The notes below the pieces were generated by a model that saw nothing but the letters and a program-made list of their open reading frames with translations, did not search any database and was not told the origin of the DNA. Below are positions 1 through 6,921 of a DNA stretch of 16,945 bases, one piece after another (positions within the stretch are counted from its first letter, which is position 1; each line of letters opens with the position of its first letter). A program made the translations under genes and the position numbers. The stretch spans positions 1-16,945 of the forward strand of contig JAUHZM010000032.1 in NCBI GenBank assembly GCA_030426005.1, given 5' to 3'. The stretch comes from Gammaproteobacteria bacterium. Its GTDB lineage: Bacteria; Pseudomonadota; Gammaproteobacteria; Arenicellales; Arenicellaceae.

Positions 1-729
1 ATGATCAATAGCTGCGATGGTGTAATGGTCGCGCGTGGTGACCTGGCGGTTGAAGTCGGATTTGAAGCGGTTACCTCGTACCAGAAGCAGATAATTGCTC
101 GCTCTCGTACACTGAACAAGCCGGTCATTGTTGCTACCCAGATGATGGAGAGCATGATCGATAGCCCAGTGCCGACCAGAGCCGAAGTCTCCGACGTGGC
201 TAACGCAGTATTCGATTATGCGGATGCCGTCATGCTGTCGGCTGAAACAGCGGTTGGAGAGTACCCCGTTGAAGTCATCAAAACCATGTATGACGTGATC
301 ACCGCTACGGAGAAACATACGCTGACACAGGTGTCGAAACATCGTGTGGAAATTGAGTTTCAGTACGTAGACGAATCTATTGCCATGGCATCGATGTATC
401 TGGCTAACCACTTTAAGGCGGTCAAGGCGATTGTGTGTCTCACAGAATCCGGTAGTACCGCGTTGTGGATGTCGCGCATCAAAACGCATTTGCCCCTAGT
501 CGCAATTTCGCCGCGTCAGGATACGTTAAATCGGGTGGCGCTCTACAAGGGCGTGCGTCCAGCGCACTTACCGCGTGAGTCTGAGAACACCACCCGTTTG
601 GAAGACGTAATCCAGTATGTCCGCAAGGCGGTCGACCTCGAATCCGGCGATTACGTGGCGATTACTTACGGCGATGTGGTTGGTGTCGATGGGCACACCA
701 ATACCCTGAAAATACTGCAGGTCCCATAG
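1..729 (+). CDS. pyk: Pyruvate kinase, C-terminal half (5' end cut by the window)
   Basis: Pyruvate kinase converts phosphoenolpyruvate and ADP to pyruvate and ATP, the last step of glycolysis, in the cytoplasm. The visible 242 residues open inside the catalytic barrel with the family motif MVARGDLAVE, followed by ATQMMESM, PTRAEVSDVANAV and AVMLSAETAVGEYP, which build the active site. The last ~120 residues are the alpha/beta C-terminal domain, ending in HTNTLKILQV. The wording around these motifs resembles E. coli PykA more than PykF. Pyruvate kinases are about 480 residues, so roughly half lies upstream; the ATG at base 1 corresponds to an internal position before the MVARGDL motif and is not the real start. 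No terminator hairpin with a T-run is visible between this gene and guaB, 118 bases downstream. Confidence 0.95.
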   Translation: MINSCDGVMVARGDLAVEVGFEAVTSYQKQIIARSRTLNKPVIVATQMMESMIDSPVPTRAEVSDVANAVFDYADAVMLSAETAVGEYPVEVIKTMYDVITATEKHTLTQVSKHRVEIEFQYVDESIAMASMYLANHFKAVKAIVCLTESGSTALWMSRIKTHLPLVAISPRQDTLNRVALYKGVRPAHLPRESENTTRLEDVIQYVRKAVDLESGDYVAITYGDVVGVDGHTNTLKILQVP

Positions 730-813
730 ATTTGGTTCGGGTTAGGGCGTGGTGCAGCCCGCTTGGTCTGCATCATGTCTGTTAAAAAACCGTGAAACCG
801 TGGGCTTGGCGTA

Positions 814-841
814 TTGAATCTAGTTCGGAGTTACGTATAAT
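814..841 (+). promoter_or_regulatory. Probable sigma-70 promoter of guaBA
   Basis: A perfect -10 box TATAAT lies at 836-841. A TTGAAT at 814-819 matches four of six -35 consensus bases with a 16-base spacer. A -10 ending at 841 predicts transcription start about seven bases later, at base 848, which is the A of the guaB ATG. The box match is seen; the start site is inferred. Confidence 0.6.
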
Positions 842-847
842 CCCGCG

Positions 848-2305
848 ATGGAAAATATCAAACAAGCTCTCACCTTTGATGACGTCCTGCTGGTGCCGGC
901 AAAATCCGATGTGCTGCCCAGGGATGTTGACCTGTCTACTCAGCTCACCCAATCCATTCGACTCGGTATCCCGTTGCTGTCTGCGGCCATGGACACCGTT
1001 ACTGAAGCCCGCATGGCCATTTGTCTGGCGCAAGAAGGCGGATTGAGTATTATCCATAAGAATATGAGCCCGGAGCTGCAAGCACGCAATGTCTCCAAGG
1101 TGAAAAAATTCGAAAGTGGTGTCATTAATGACCCCATTAAAGTGTCCCCAACGACCAGCATTGGTGATGTGATCGCGCTAACGCGTAAACACAAGATCTC
1201 CGGTGTGCCTGTGGTGGATGGCGACAACCTTGTCGGCATAGTGACCGGCCGAGACCTGCGTTTCGAAACACGCTACGACGAGCCGGTATCCACCGCCATG
1301 ACACCACGCGATAAGCTGGTGACGGTAAAAGAAGGCGCTAGCAAAGACGAAATTCAAGGTCTGTTGCACGCACACCGCATTGAGAAAGTGTTGGTCGTTG
1401 ACGACGCTTTTCATCTCAAAGGTTTAGTGACGGTTAAAGATATTCAAAAATCGACCGATCATCCCAACGCGTCCAAAGATCACAACGGTAATTTGCGTGT
1501 TGGTGCGGCAGTTGGTACCGGTGCTGACACGGAAAAACGTGTGCAGCTATTAGCGCAAGCCGGCGTCGACGTCATTGTCGTGGATACCGCGCATGGCCAC
1601 TCGGCTGGTGTGATCGAAACGGTCCGACGAATCAAACAACAATACCCTGAGATTCAGGTGATTGGTGGCAATATCGCGACCGCCGCAGCTGCTTTGGATT
1701 TGGTTGCCGCCGGTGCCGATGCGGTCAAAGTGGGGATTGGCCCAGGTTCTATTTGCACTACGCGAATGGTGGCCGGTGTCGGTGTGCCGCAAATCACGGC
1801 CGTCTACGATGTTGCACAGGCGCTGAAAGATAAATACATTCCTCTGATTGCCGACGGTGGCTTGCGTTTTTCAGGCGATATCGCCAAAGCGATTGCGGCT
1901 GGTGCAAGCTGCGTGATGGTCGGTGGTTTGTTGGCGGGTACCGATGAAGCACCGGGTGAGATCGAGCTATATCAAGGTCGGTCATACAAATCGTATCGCG
2001 GTATGGGATCGATCGGCGCGATGGAGCAGGGGTCTAAAGACCGCTATTTTCAGTCGGATGAATCCGAAGTGCAAAAGTTAGTGCCAGAAGGCATTGAAGG
2101 TCGCGTGCCGTACAAGGGGCCTGCAATCCATATTATCCACCAGTTGATGGGCGGATTACGTTCCAGTATGGGCTATACAGGCAATGCCACTCTGAGCGCC
2201 ATGCGCACCAATTGTGAGTTTGTACAGATTACCAATGCTGGTGTCGCAGAGTCGCATGTGCACGACGTTACCATCACCAAAGAAGCCCCCAATTACCGCA
2301 GTTAA
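848..2305 (+). CDS. guaB: Inosine-5'-monophosphate dehydrogenase
   Basis: IMP dehydrogenase oxidises IMP to XMP with NAD+, the committed step of GMP synthesis, in the cytoplasm. The 485-residue protein is close to the usual bacterial length. It has the N-terminal barrel part (TFDDVLLVPA, SAAMDTVTEAR), two CBS domains at about residues 95-205, and the second barrel part. The catalytic cysteine is C303 in GPGSICTTR, with the flap motif YRGMGSIGAM and the C-terminal SHVHDVTITKE. The ATG is the only usable start: an in-frame TAG lies at 821-823 with no ATG, GTG or TTG between. No Shine-Dalgarno sequence is correctly placed before it, and the -10 box abuts the gene, so a leaderless transcript is likely. 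guaA follows after 14 bases. Confidence 0.97.
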   Translation: MENIKQALTFDDVLLVPAKSDVLPRDVDLSTQLTQSIRLGIPLLSAAMDTVTEARMAICLAQEGGLSIIHKNMSPELQARNVSKVKKFESGVINDPIKVSPTTSIGDVIALTRKHKISGVPVVDGDNLVGIVTGRDLRFETRYDEPVSTAMTPRDKLVTVKEGASKDEIQGLLHAHRIEKVLVVDDAFHLKGLVTVKDIQKSTDHPNASKDHNGNLRVGAAVGTGADTEKRVQLLAQAGVDVIVVDTAHGHSAGVIETVRRIKQQYPEIQVIGGNIATAAAALDLVAAGADAVKVGIGPGSICTTRMVAGVGVPQITAVYDVAQALKDKYIPLIADGGLRFSGDIAKAIAAGASCVMVGGLLAGTDEAPGEIELYQGRSYKSYRGMGSIGAMEQGSKDRYFQSDESEVQKLVPEGIEGRVPYKGPAIHIIHQLMGGLRSSMGYTGNATLSAMRTNCEFVQITNAGVAESHVHDVTITKEAPNYRS

Positions 2306-2319
2306 ACCGGTTTTTAGTC

Positions 2320-3864
2320 ATGACTGACATTCACAACGACAAAATCCTTATTCTTGATTTCGGCTCACAGTACACGCAGCTGATCGCACGCCGTATTCGT
2401 GAACTGGGTGTGTATTGTGAAATTTGGGCGTACGACAATCCGATCAGTGCGATTCGTGATTTCGCACCGAAAGGCCTGATCTTGTCAGGCGGCCCCTCAA
2501 CCGTCACCGAAGAACATACACCGCGTCCACCTAAAGAGGTGTTTGAGCTTGGGATTCCGGTACTCGGGATCTGCTACGGCCTGCAATGCATGGCTGCAAT
2601 GTTGGGCGGGGAGGTTTCGACGTCAGACAAGCGCGAGTTTGGTCACGCTGAAGTGGATGTGTGTGAGCCGAACAGCTTAATCGTTGAGGCACGTCAGAAT
2701 GTATGGATGAGTCATGGTGATAAGGTGACTGCCTTGCCGGAAGGGTTTAAGGTGATCGGCAAATCAAATAATGCGCCGTTGTGTGCGATTGCCGACGAAT
2801 CACGGCATTTCTACGGTGTGCAGTTTCACCCAGAAGTGACGCACAGCGAGTTTGGTGAGCAGATACTGAGTCGGTTTGTGCATCAGATTTGTGGATGCGG
2901 CCGTGATTGGTCGGCCAGCAATATTATTCAAGATTGTATCGACAATGCGCGTGAACAAGTTGGCGATGAACACGTCATTCTTGGTTTGTCGGGCGGTGTG
3001 GATTCCTCAGTGGTGGCAGCCTTGTTGCACGAAGCCATCGGTGATCAGCTGACCTGTATTTTTGTCGACAATGGATTGTTGCGCAAAAATGAAGGCGATC
3101 AGGTGATGGAGACCTTCGCTGAGAACATGGGCGTGCGCGTGATTCGTGTTGACGCCGAAGCGCGATTCTTAGCGGAATTGGCTGGTGAAAATGATCCTGA
3201 GAAAAAGCGCAAGATCATTGGCCGCGTGTTTGTTGAGATCTTTGAAGAGGAATCTAAAAAGATCAAAAATGCCAAGTGGCTTGCTCAGGGTACCATTTAC
3301 CCTGATGTCATTGAGTCCGCAGCCTCTAAGACCGGTAAGGCTCAGGTCATTAAGTCCCATCATAACGTTGGTGGCTTACCGGAAGGCATGGAGCTGAAAC
3401 TGCTCGAGCCACTGCGCGAACTGTTCAAAGACGAAGTCCGCCGCATCGGTTTGGAGTTAGGCTTGCCGGCCAAAATGATTCACCGTCATCCATTCCCTGG
3501 CCCCGGCCTGGGCGTGCGAATCTTGGGTGAAGTGAAGAAAGAGTACGCTGACGTCCTGCGCGAAGCGGACGCGATTTTTATGGCCGAGTTGTACGCCACC
3601 GGATGGTACGAAAAGACCAGCCAGGCGTTTGCGGTGTTCTTGCCGGTCAAGTCCGTTGGTGTGGTTGGCGACAATCGCTCCTACGAATATGTGATTGCTT
3701 TGCGCGCTGTTCAAACCGTGGACTTTATGACCGCGACCTGGGCGCCGATCCCATACGATATTCTGGCCAACATCTCCAGTCGGATTATTAATGAAGTGCG
3801 CGGTATTAGCCGCGTAACTTACGATATCTCAGGCAAACCGCCAGCCACCATTGAGTGGGAATAG
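2320..3864 (+). CDS. guaA: GMP synthase (glutamine-hydrolysing)
   Basis: GMP synthase aminates XMP to GMP using glutamine and ATP, and acts directly after GuaB. The 514 residues contain an N-terminal class I glutamine amidotransferase domain (about 8-190) with nucleophile C85 in GICYGLQ, H170 and E172 in FHPE. The ATP-pyrophosphatase domain follows with the P-loop SGGVDSS at 224-230. The C-terminal dimerisation domain ends in the family signature SGKPPATIEWE. It is about ten residues shorter than the E. coli enzyme, with the gap in the amidotransferase domain before VWMSHGDK. The start fits family alignment (MTDIHNDKILILDFG) although no clear ribosome binding site lies in the 14-base gap after guaB; reinitiation after guaB termination is a possible explanation. 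It converges on the gene at 3885 with no evident terminator in the 20-base gap. Confidence 0.97.
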   Translation: MTDIHNDKILILDFGSQYTQLIARRIRELGVYCEIWAYDNPISAIRDFAPKGLILSGGPSTVTEEHTPRPPKEVFELGIPVLGICYGLQCMAAMLGGEVSTSDKREFGHAEVDVCEPNSLIVEARQNVWMSHGDKVTALPEGFKVIGKSNNAPLCAIADESRHFYGVQFHPEVTHSEFGEQILSRFVHQICGCGRDWSASNIIQDCIDNAREQVGDEHVILGLSGGVDSSVVAALLHEAIGDQLTCIFVDNGLLRKNEGDQVMETFAENMGVRVIRVDAEARFLAELAGENDPEKKRKIIGRVFVEIFEEESKKIKNAKWLAQGTIYPDVIESAASKTGKAQVIKSHHNVGGLPEGMELKLLEPLRELFKDEVRRIGLELGLPAKMIHRHPFPGPGLGVRILGEVKKEYADVLREADAIFMAELYATGWYEKTSQAFAVFLPVKSVGVVGDNRSYEYVIALRAVQTVDFMTATWAPIPYDILANISSRIINEVRGISRVTYDISGKPPATIEWE

Positions 3865-3884
3865 ACGTACCATAAGCGGCTTTC

Positions 3885-4211
3885 TCAAAACCAGCGGTAT
3901 CGCCGGACCAGCAGGATGGAAGCGACTAAAACGAGATTGACAACGGTGATCGCATAAGGGAACTCGATTAAAAACTGTGAGGCCGTATTCATGGCGCTGG
4001 TGAAGTCGAATCGGCTTAATAGCAGCGCTTGTAGTACCAGCATCACCGCTGCGAGTGACACCACGATTATCAGCCGAGTGCGGGAACGCGAACTTGCGCT
4101 GGCACGTTCGTAGCTGATTTCAGTGAGCACCGCAAAGGCCAGGAGGTCTGGGTTGGTGTGTGCGTGCGTTTGTTTGCGCTCGTTCGCCAGTATAGTTTCA
4201 ATATCAGTCAT
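3885..4211 (-). CDS. Small two-helix membrane protein, third gene of the ECF sigma unit; candidate sigma regulator
   Basis: No family is recognised. From the ATG at 4211 the product is 108 residues: a hydrophilic N-terminus of about 45 residues (MTDIETILANERK onward), a first membrane helix at about 46-66, a short loop with FDFTSAMNTAS, a second helix at about 83-103, and a basic tail RRYRWF. Basic residues before helix 1 and after helix 2 suggest both ends are cytoplasmic. There are no cysteines, so it lacks the zinc-binding motif of classical ZAS anti-sigma factors. The start overlaps the end of the sigma-factor gene by eight bases (ATGACTGA), which points to translational coupling; an in-frame ATG ten codons earlier is less likely because it lies deeper in the sigma gene. 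An anti-sigma or sensor role is inferred from position and topology only. Confidence 0.7.
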   Translation of the reverse strand: MTDIETILANERKQTHAHTNPDLLAFAVLTEISYERASASSRSRTRLIIVVSLAAVMLVLQALLLSRFDFTSAMNTASQFLIEFPYAITVVNLVLVASILLVRRYRWF

Positions 4212-4737
4212 GTTGAGAGTCTCGTAATCTTTGCATGGCACGGCTCAATCTGGATTTAACTGTGCCTGAGTTTAAACCAGTTTGTTCGCTAATTTCATCC
4301 ACGCTGAATTCATACACGTAGCGCAATATGAAGAGCACACGGTCTTCGGCCCCCAGTGGTTTTATTAGCGCGAAGAATTCATGTGAATCACGGTAAACTG
4401 GATCAAAAATCGGTTCAATCGCATGCTCGAGCGGCTGGTAGCGTTGCTCGATTTTGATCAGGTCTCTAAAACAGTTACTTGCGATGCCCGTTAACCAGTT
4501 TCTGAATCGATTTTGATCATTCTGGTGCCGCAGGCGGTGCTTCTTGTCGTAACTTGGCAGATACTTGAACGCGCGTAGGAAGGTTTGTTGCGAAAGGTCT
4601 TCAGCCAAGCTAGCATTGCCCCCGGTTAATCGTAGGCCATACCCGAATATGTAATCCGCGTAGCGCTTAACTAGGGCGCCAAAATGATGGTTGCCCTCAC
4701 TTAATGTGCGGGCAACCAGAGTATCATCGCTTATCAC
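4204..4737 (-). CDS. ECF-family RNA polymerase sigma factor
   Basis: The protein would direct RNA polymerase to a specific promoter set. The 177 residues have the two-domain layout of extracytoplasmic-function sigma factors: region 2 at about 14-95 (AEDLSQQTFLRAFKYL, then NRFRNWLTGIASNCFRDLI) and region 4 at about 120-172 with a helix-turn-helix (EFSVDEISEQTGLNSGTVKS). A basic and polar stretch around residues 64-76 (KKHRLRHQNDQ) is longer than usual between regions 2.2 and 2.4. The start is a GTG three bases after the stop of the upstream DUF6249-like gene, with only a weak AGG before it; the upstream stop TAA is in the same frame, two codons before this GTG. It lies between two small membrane proteins, which suggests regulation at the membrane. 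The target genes are unknown. Confidence 0.9.
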   Translation of the reverse strand: MISDDTLVARTLSEGNHHFGALVKRYADYIFGYGLRLTGGNASLAEDLSQQTFLRAFKYLPSYDKKHRLRHQNDQNRFRNWLTGIASNCFRDLIKIEQRYQPLEHAIEPIFDPVYRDSHEFFALIKPLGAEDRVLFILRYVYEFSVDEISEQTGLNSGTVKSRLSRAMQRLRDSQHD

Positions 4738-4740
4738 GAA

Positions 4741-5124
4741 TTAAGCCTGGTCTGGGTTTTGGGTTTGGCGCTCACTTGGCTTGCCAAACAGGCCGTAGGC
4801 GGCAATTGACGCGCCGATGCACAACACCAATAAGCCAGCACCGAATACGACCGACCCCAGCGCAACCTTGCCGAGTAGGGTGATGCCCAAGCCGGTGCCA
4901 GTGGTAATGATGCCGGAGCGTACATCATTACGCGGGTTTTTCTTTTTATAGCCTGGAATGCCGCTTAGTGTTTGCTCGTCCAGTGCTTGACCGTTTTCGA
5001 CCAGACTCTTAAGTGTCTCGTGAAAGCGTGCCTCGCTACGACTCTCAAACCCGAAGATGATCGGTAAAATTACCAGCGGAAACAGTAAGCCGAGCACAGA
5101 GATGACGAAAGGGAAGTATTCCAT
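4741..5124 (-). CDS. DUF6249-like small membrane protein, first gene of the ECF sigma unit
   Basis: The 127-residue protein has a membrane helix at about residues 4-26. A cytoplasmic-looking segment with RSEARFHETLKSLVENGQAL and a conserved-looking PRNDVRSGI follows, then two further hydrophobic helices at about 71-92 and 94-113 and a short polar tail. This pattern of helix, 'ETL..L.ENGQ.L' segment and RxG-led helix pair matches my recollection of DUF6249 proteins that accompany ECF sigma factors; the assignment is by pattern, not by search. The start is supported by AAGG seven bases upstream (5132-5135). It is the leading gene of the three-gene minus-strand unit and diverges from gspH. Its biochemical function is unknown; sensing or sequestration of the sigma factor is possible. 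Confidence 0.75.
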   Translation of the reverse strand: MEYFPFVISVLGLLFPLVILPIIFGFESRSEARFHETLKSLVENGQALDEQTLSGIPGYKKKNPRNDVRSGIITTGTGLGITLLGKVALGSVVFGAGLLVLCIGASIAAYGLFGKPSERQTQNPDQA

Positions 5125-5318
5125 AGAGATACCTTAAAAGTTGGTTGATTGTTACATGCTATACCCCGATTCGTTGAAAAACGTTGCATGATTTTGAAAA
5201 TAATTTTTTCTGGCTAAATTAATAAGGGTTTAGGGAGTGTTGGCAACCGCTCCAGAATGCTAAGATTCTGCCCATAACTCTGCAACCGACTGCGTCGTCT
5301 GAGACTGCGCTCAGCTCA
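5125..5318. promoter_or_regulatory. Divergent intergenic region between the sigma unit and the gsp operon
   Basis: The region must hold both promoters. Rightward, TTGGCA at 5240-5245 and TAAGAT at 5261-5266 form a sigma-70-like pair with a short 15-base spacer. Leftward, a TATAGC is read on the minus strand at 5163-5158, preceded by TGCAAC at 5188-5183, which is compatible with an ECF-type -35. GCAACCG occurs twice on the plus strand (5243-5249 and 5282-5288). The assignments are tentative. Confidence 0.4.
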
Positions 5319-5843
5319 TTGAAACACTGCATCAAGCCACAACAACAATTCAGCCGTCAGACAGGATTCACGCTCATTGAGATTATGGTGGTCGTAATGA
5401 TCATCGCGGTTGTCTCAGTGTCGGTTGCGGTCAGCTTTGGTCGTTCCACGGATCGTACCGCTCGTTTGGAGGCGGATCGCTTTATGGCGGTTATGAATGA
5501 GGTGCGTGATGAGGCGGTGATAGCAGGCACAGGTTATTTGTTGAACATGGATGAAAAATCGCAAACCTATTCCTTCGAATCCACACGCAGTGGCGCACCA
5601 GCAACCGCTAACGATGATTTGTTCCGTGCGCGTTCCATAGGCGATGAAGTTGAGATCGAATGGACCGTCCTCGAAACCCTGGAAGAAGACCCCAATGTTG
5701 CCCCCAAGGTCTACATCACTTCTCTGGGCGAGCTCACGCCTTTTGAGCTGCGTTTGAGTGGCGATAAAACCGATTACATCGTACGCGTCAACGACGAAGG
5801 CATGCTTGAGCGTGAAGAAAAAGCGCAACTGGGTTTTCGGTGA
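5319..5843 (+). CDS. gspH: Type II secretion minor pseudopilin GspH
   Basis: GspH is a minor pseudopilin of the periplasmic pseudopilus that drives substrates through the outer-membrane secretin. The 174-residue product has a short basic leader, the prepilin peptidase site TG|FTLIE (cleavage after G16, with glutamate at mature position 5), and a hydrophobic helix IMVVVMIIAVVSVSVAVSF. The C-terminal domain is that of the GspH/FimT type (RLEADRFMAVMNEVRDEAV). The chosen start is TTG, because no ATG or GTG lies close upstream of the cleavage motif; no convincing ribosome binding site precedes it, so the exact start is uncertain. It opens a six-gene operon with gaps or overlaps of a few bases. 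FimT-like type IV pilin is an alternative, but the following gspI-M genes settle the assignment. Confidence 0.88.
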   Translation: MKHCIKPQQQFSRQTGFTLIEIMVVVMIIAVVSVSVAVSFGRSTDRTARLEADRFMAVMNEVRDEAVIAGTGYLLNMDEKSQTYSFESTRSGAPATANDDLFRARSIGDEVEIEWTVLETLEEDPNVAPKVYITSLGELTPFELRLSGDKTDYIVRVNDEGMLEREEKAQLGFR

Positions 5844-5850
5844 TCAAGTG

Positions 5851-6240
5851 ATGACAATGAGGATGCATCGCCAGTCTGGTTTTACTTTGCTTGAGGTCAT
5901 GATTGCCTTGATCTTTGTGTCGCTCGGCATTGCCACCGTGATTGAAGTGACCTCGCAGCACGTGGTGAATCTCAGTGAGTTGGAAAAGCGCGCCATGGCC
6001 GGTTGGGTTGCGAGCAACAAGGTGGCTGAGATTCAATTTGAGGCCAAAACCAGTAAAGTCCGCACGGGGAATAAAAACGATCGTGTAAAAATGGGCGGTA
6101 TGCGGTGGCGTACTCGCGCCAAGATTGAAAAAACAGAGATCGAGCGTGTGTTCTTGTTGACCGTGGAGGTGCGTGACGACGAAGACGTTGACCGCGGTTT
6201 GTACGCGCAAGTCACCACCGCAATCACGGAGCGCAACTAA
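5851..6240 (+). CDS. gspI: Type II secretion minor pseudopilin GspI
   Basis: GspI forms the tip complex of the type II pseudopilus with GspJ and GspK. The 129-residue product has the prepilin site SG|FTLLEVMIAL (cleavage after G10, glutamate at mature position 5). Family features are the segment MAGWVASNKVAEIQFE and the C-terminal pattern GGMRWRTRAKIEKTE and RVFLLTVEVRDD. ATG 5851 is preceded by GGTGA (5839-5843), seven bases away and overlapping the gspH stop codon. Later in-frame ATGs at 5857 and 5863 cannot be excluded. The gap after gspH is seven bases and gspJ follows after one base, so the genes are likely translated together. Confidence 0.93.
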   Translation: MTMRMHRQSGFTLLEVMIALIFVSLGIATVIEVTSQHVVNLSELEKRAMAGWVASNKVAEIQFEAKTSKVRTGNKNDRVKMGGMRWRTRAKIEKTEIERVFLLTVEVRDDEDVDRGLYAQVTTAITERN

Positions 6241-6241
6241 G

Positions 6242-6904
6242 GTGCGGGCTCTGCGCAACAGTTCTGGATTTACCTTGATCGAGGTGATGGTGTCGATTGC
6301 GATCTTCGCAGTGATTGGTGCCATTGTGTTTCCTGCCCTGATTCAGTTTATTGACATACGCGACCGCGTATTGGCGAAACATGAACAGATTGAGCAGTTG
6401 CAGAAAACGTTTCTGTTTATGTCCAAAGATCTGCGATTTGCATCCAATCGCTTGGGCAAAAATGAATATGGTGAACTGGGCGATGCAACCTTATTAGTCG
6501 GTGAAGATAGCCTTATTGATCTAACCGCAATGTACCCGGATTTGAACCTCAGTGGCCTGAATGTGCCTCGCCGCGTGCGTTGGGTATTGGAAGAAAAAAC
6601 ACTGTATCGTCTGCAGTCACCAGTCATGGATCCCGATGGCGATACGCGCGTGTTCAAGCAGAAACTGCTCGACAATGTGCGAGACGTCGAATTTGAACTG
6701 AGCAAAGTCGAAGATGGGCGCGACAGTACCAGCAAGCGTTGGAAAGAAAAGACCCGTTTGCCGGATATGATTAAAGTCACCATCACGCTGGAAAATAAAA
6801 CAGAGTACGAGCGACTTTTTACCATGCTCAGCGGTGATAGTCTGGACGCTGTGGCGGCCAGCGCGAACAACCAAGGTCAACCGCAAGGCCAGGCTAGGCC
6901 TTAG
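6242..6904 (+). CDS. gspJ: Type II secretion minor pseudopilin GspJ
   Basis: GspJ is a minor pseudopilin that assembles with GspI and GspK at the pseudopilus tip. From the GTG at 6242 the product has 220 residues with leader MRALRNSSG and the cleavage motif G|FTLIEVMVSIAIF (after G9, glutamate at mature position 5). The globular part shows the usual GspJ pattern: QKTFLFMSKDLRFASNR, then VRWVLEEKTLYRLQSP and a final beta region. The GTG is chosen because GGAG (6228-6231) lies ten bases upstream and it is one base after the gspI stop; a longer in-frame reading from 6173 would overlap gspI by 68 bases and give an over-long leader. The C-terminus is rich in glutamine, glycine and asparagine (ANNQGQPQGQARP). 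Confidence 0.93.
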   Translation: MRALRNSSGFTLIEVMVSIAIFAVIGAIVFPALIQFIDIRDRVLAKHEQIEQLQKTFLFMSKDLRFASNRLGKNEYGELGDATLLVGEDSLIDLTAMYPDLNLSGLNVPRRVRWVLEEKTLYRLQSPVMDPDGDTRVFKQKLLDNVRDVEFELSKVEDGRDSTSKRWKEKTRLPDMIKVTITLENKTEYERLFTMLSGDSLDAVAASANNQGQPQGQARP

Positions 6905-6921
6905 GATCAGGATGGTGGTTG

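Noticed and set aside
1..3. ATG at the first base as the start of the pyruvate kinase gene
   Set aside because: It is followed at once by the MVARGDL motif, which lies near the middle of the family; the gene clearly continues upstream of the window.
730..780. Terminator after pyruvate kinase
   Set aside because: Only short imperfect stems such as GCAG/CTGC are visible, and no T-run follows.
4212..4241. Earlier start for the two-helix membrane protein
   Set aside because: It adds ten residues coded within the sigma gene; the ATGACTGA overlap at 4211 is the more natural coupled start.
5758..5850. Longer gspI starting inside gspH
   Set aside because: It would give an overlong prepilin leader; ATG 5851 has a GGTGA site and a normal leader.
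5788..6324. 178-codon open frame on the minus strand across gspI and gspJ
   Set aside because: It lies opposite well-recognised pseudopilin genes and its translation is composition-driven, without family features or a start site.
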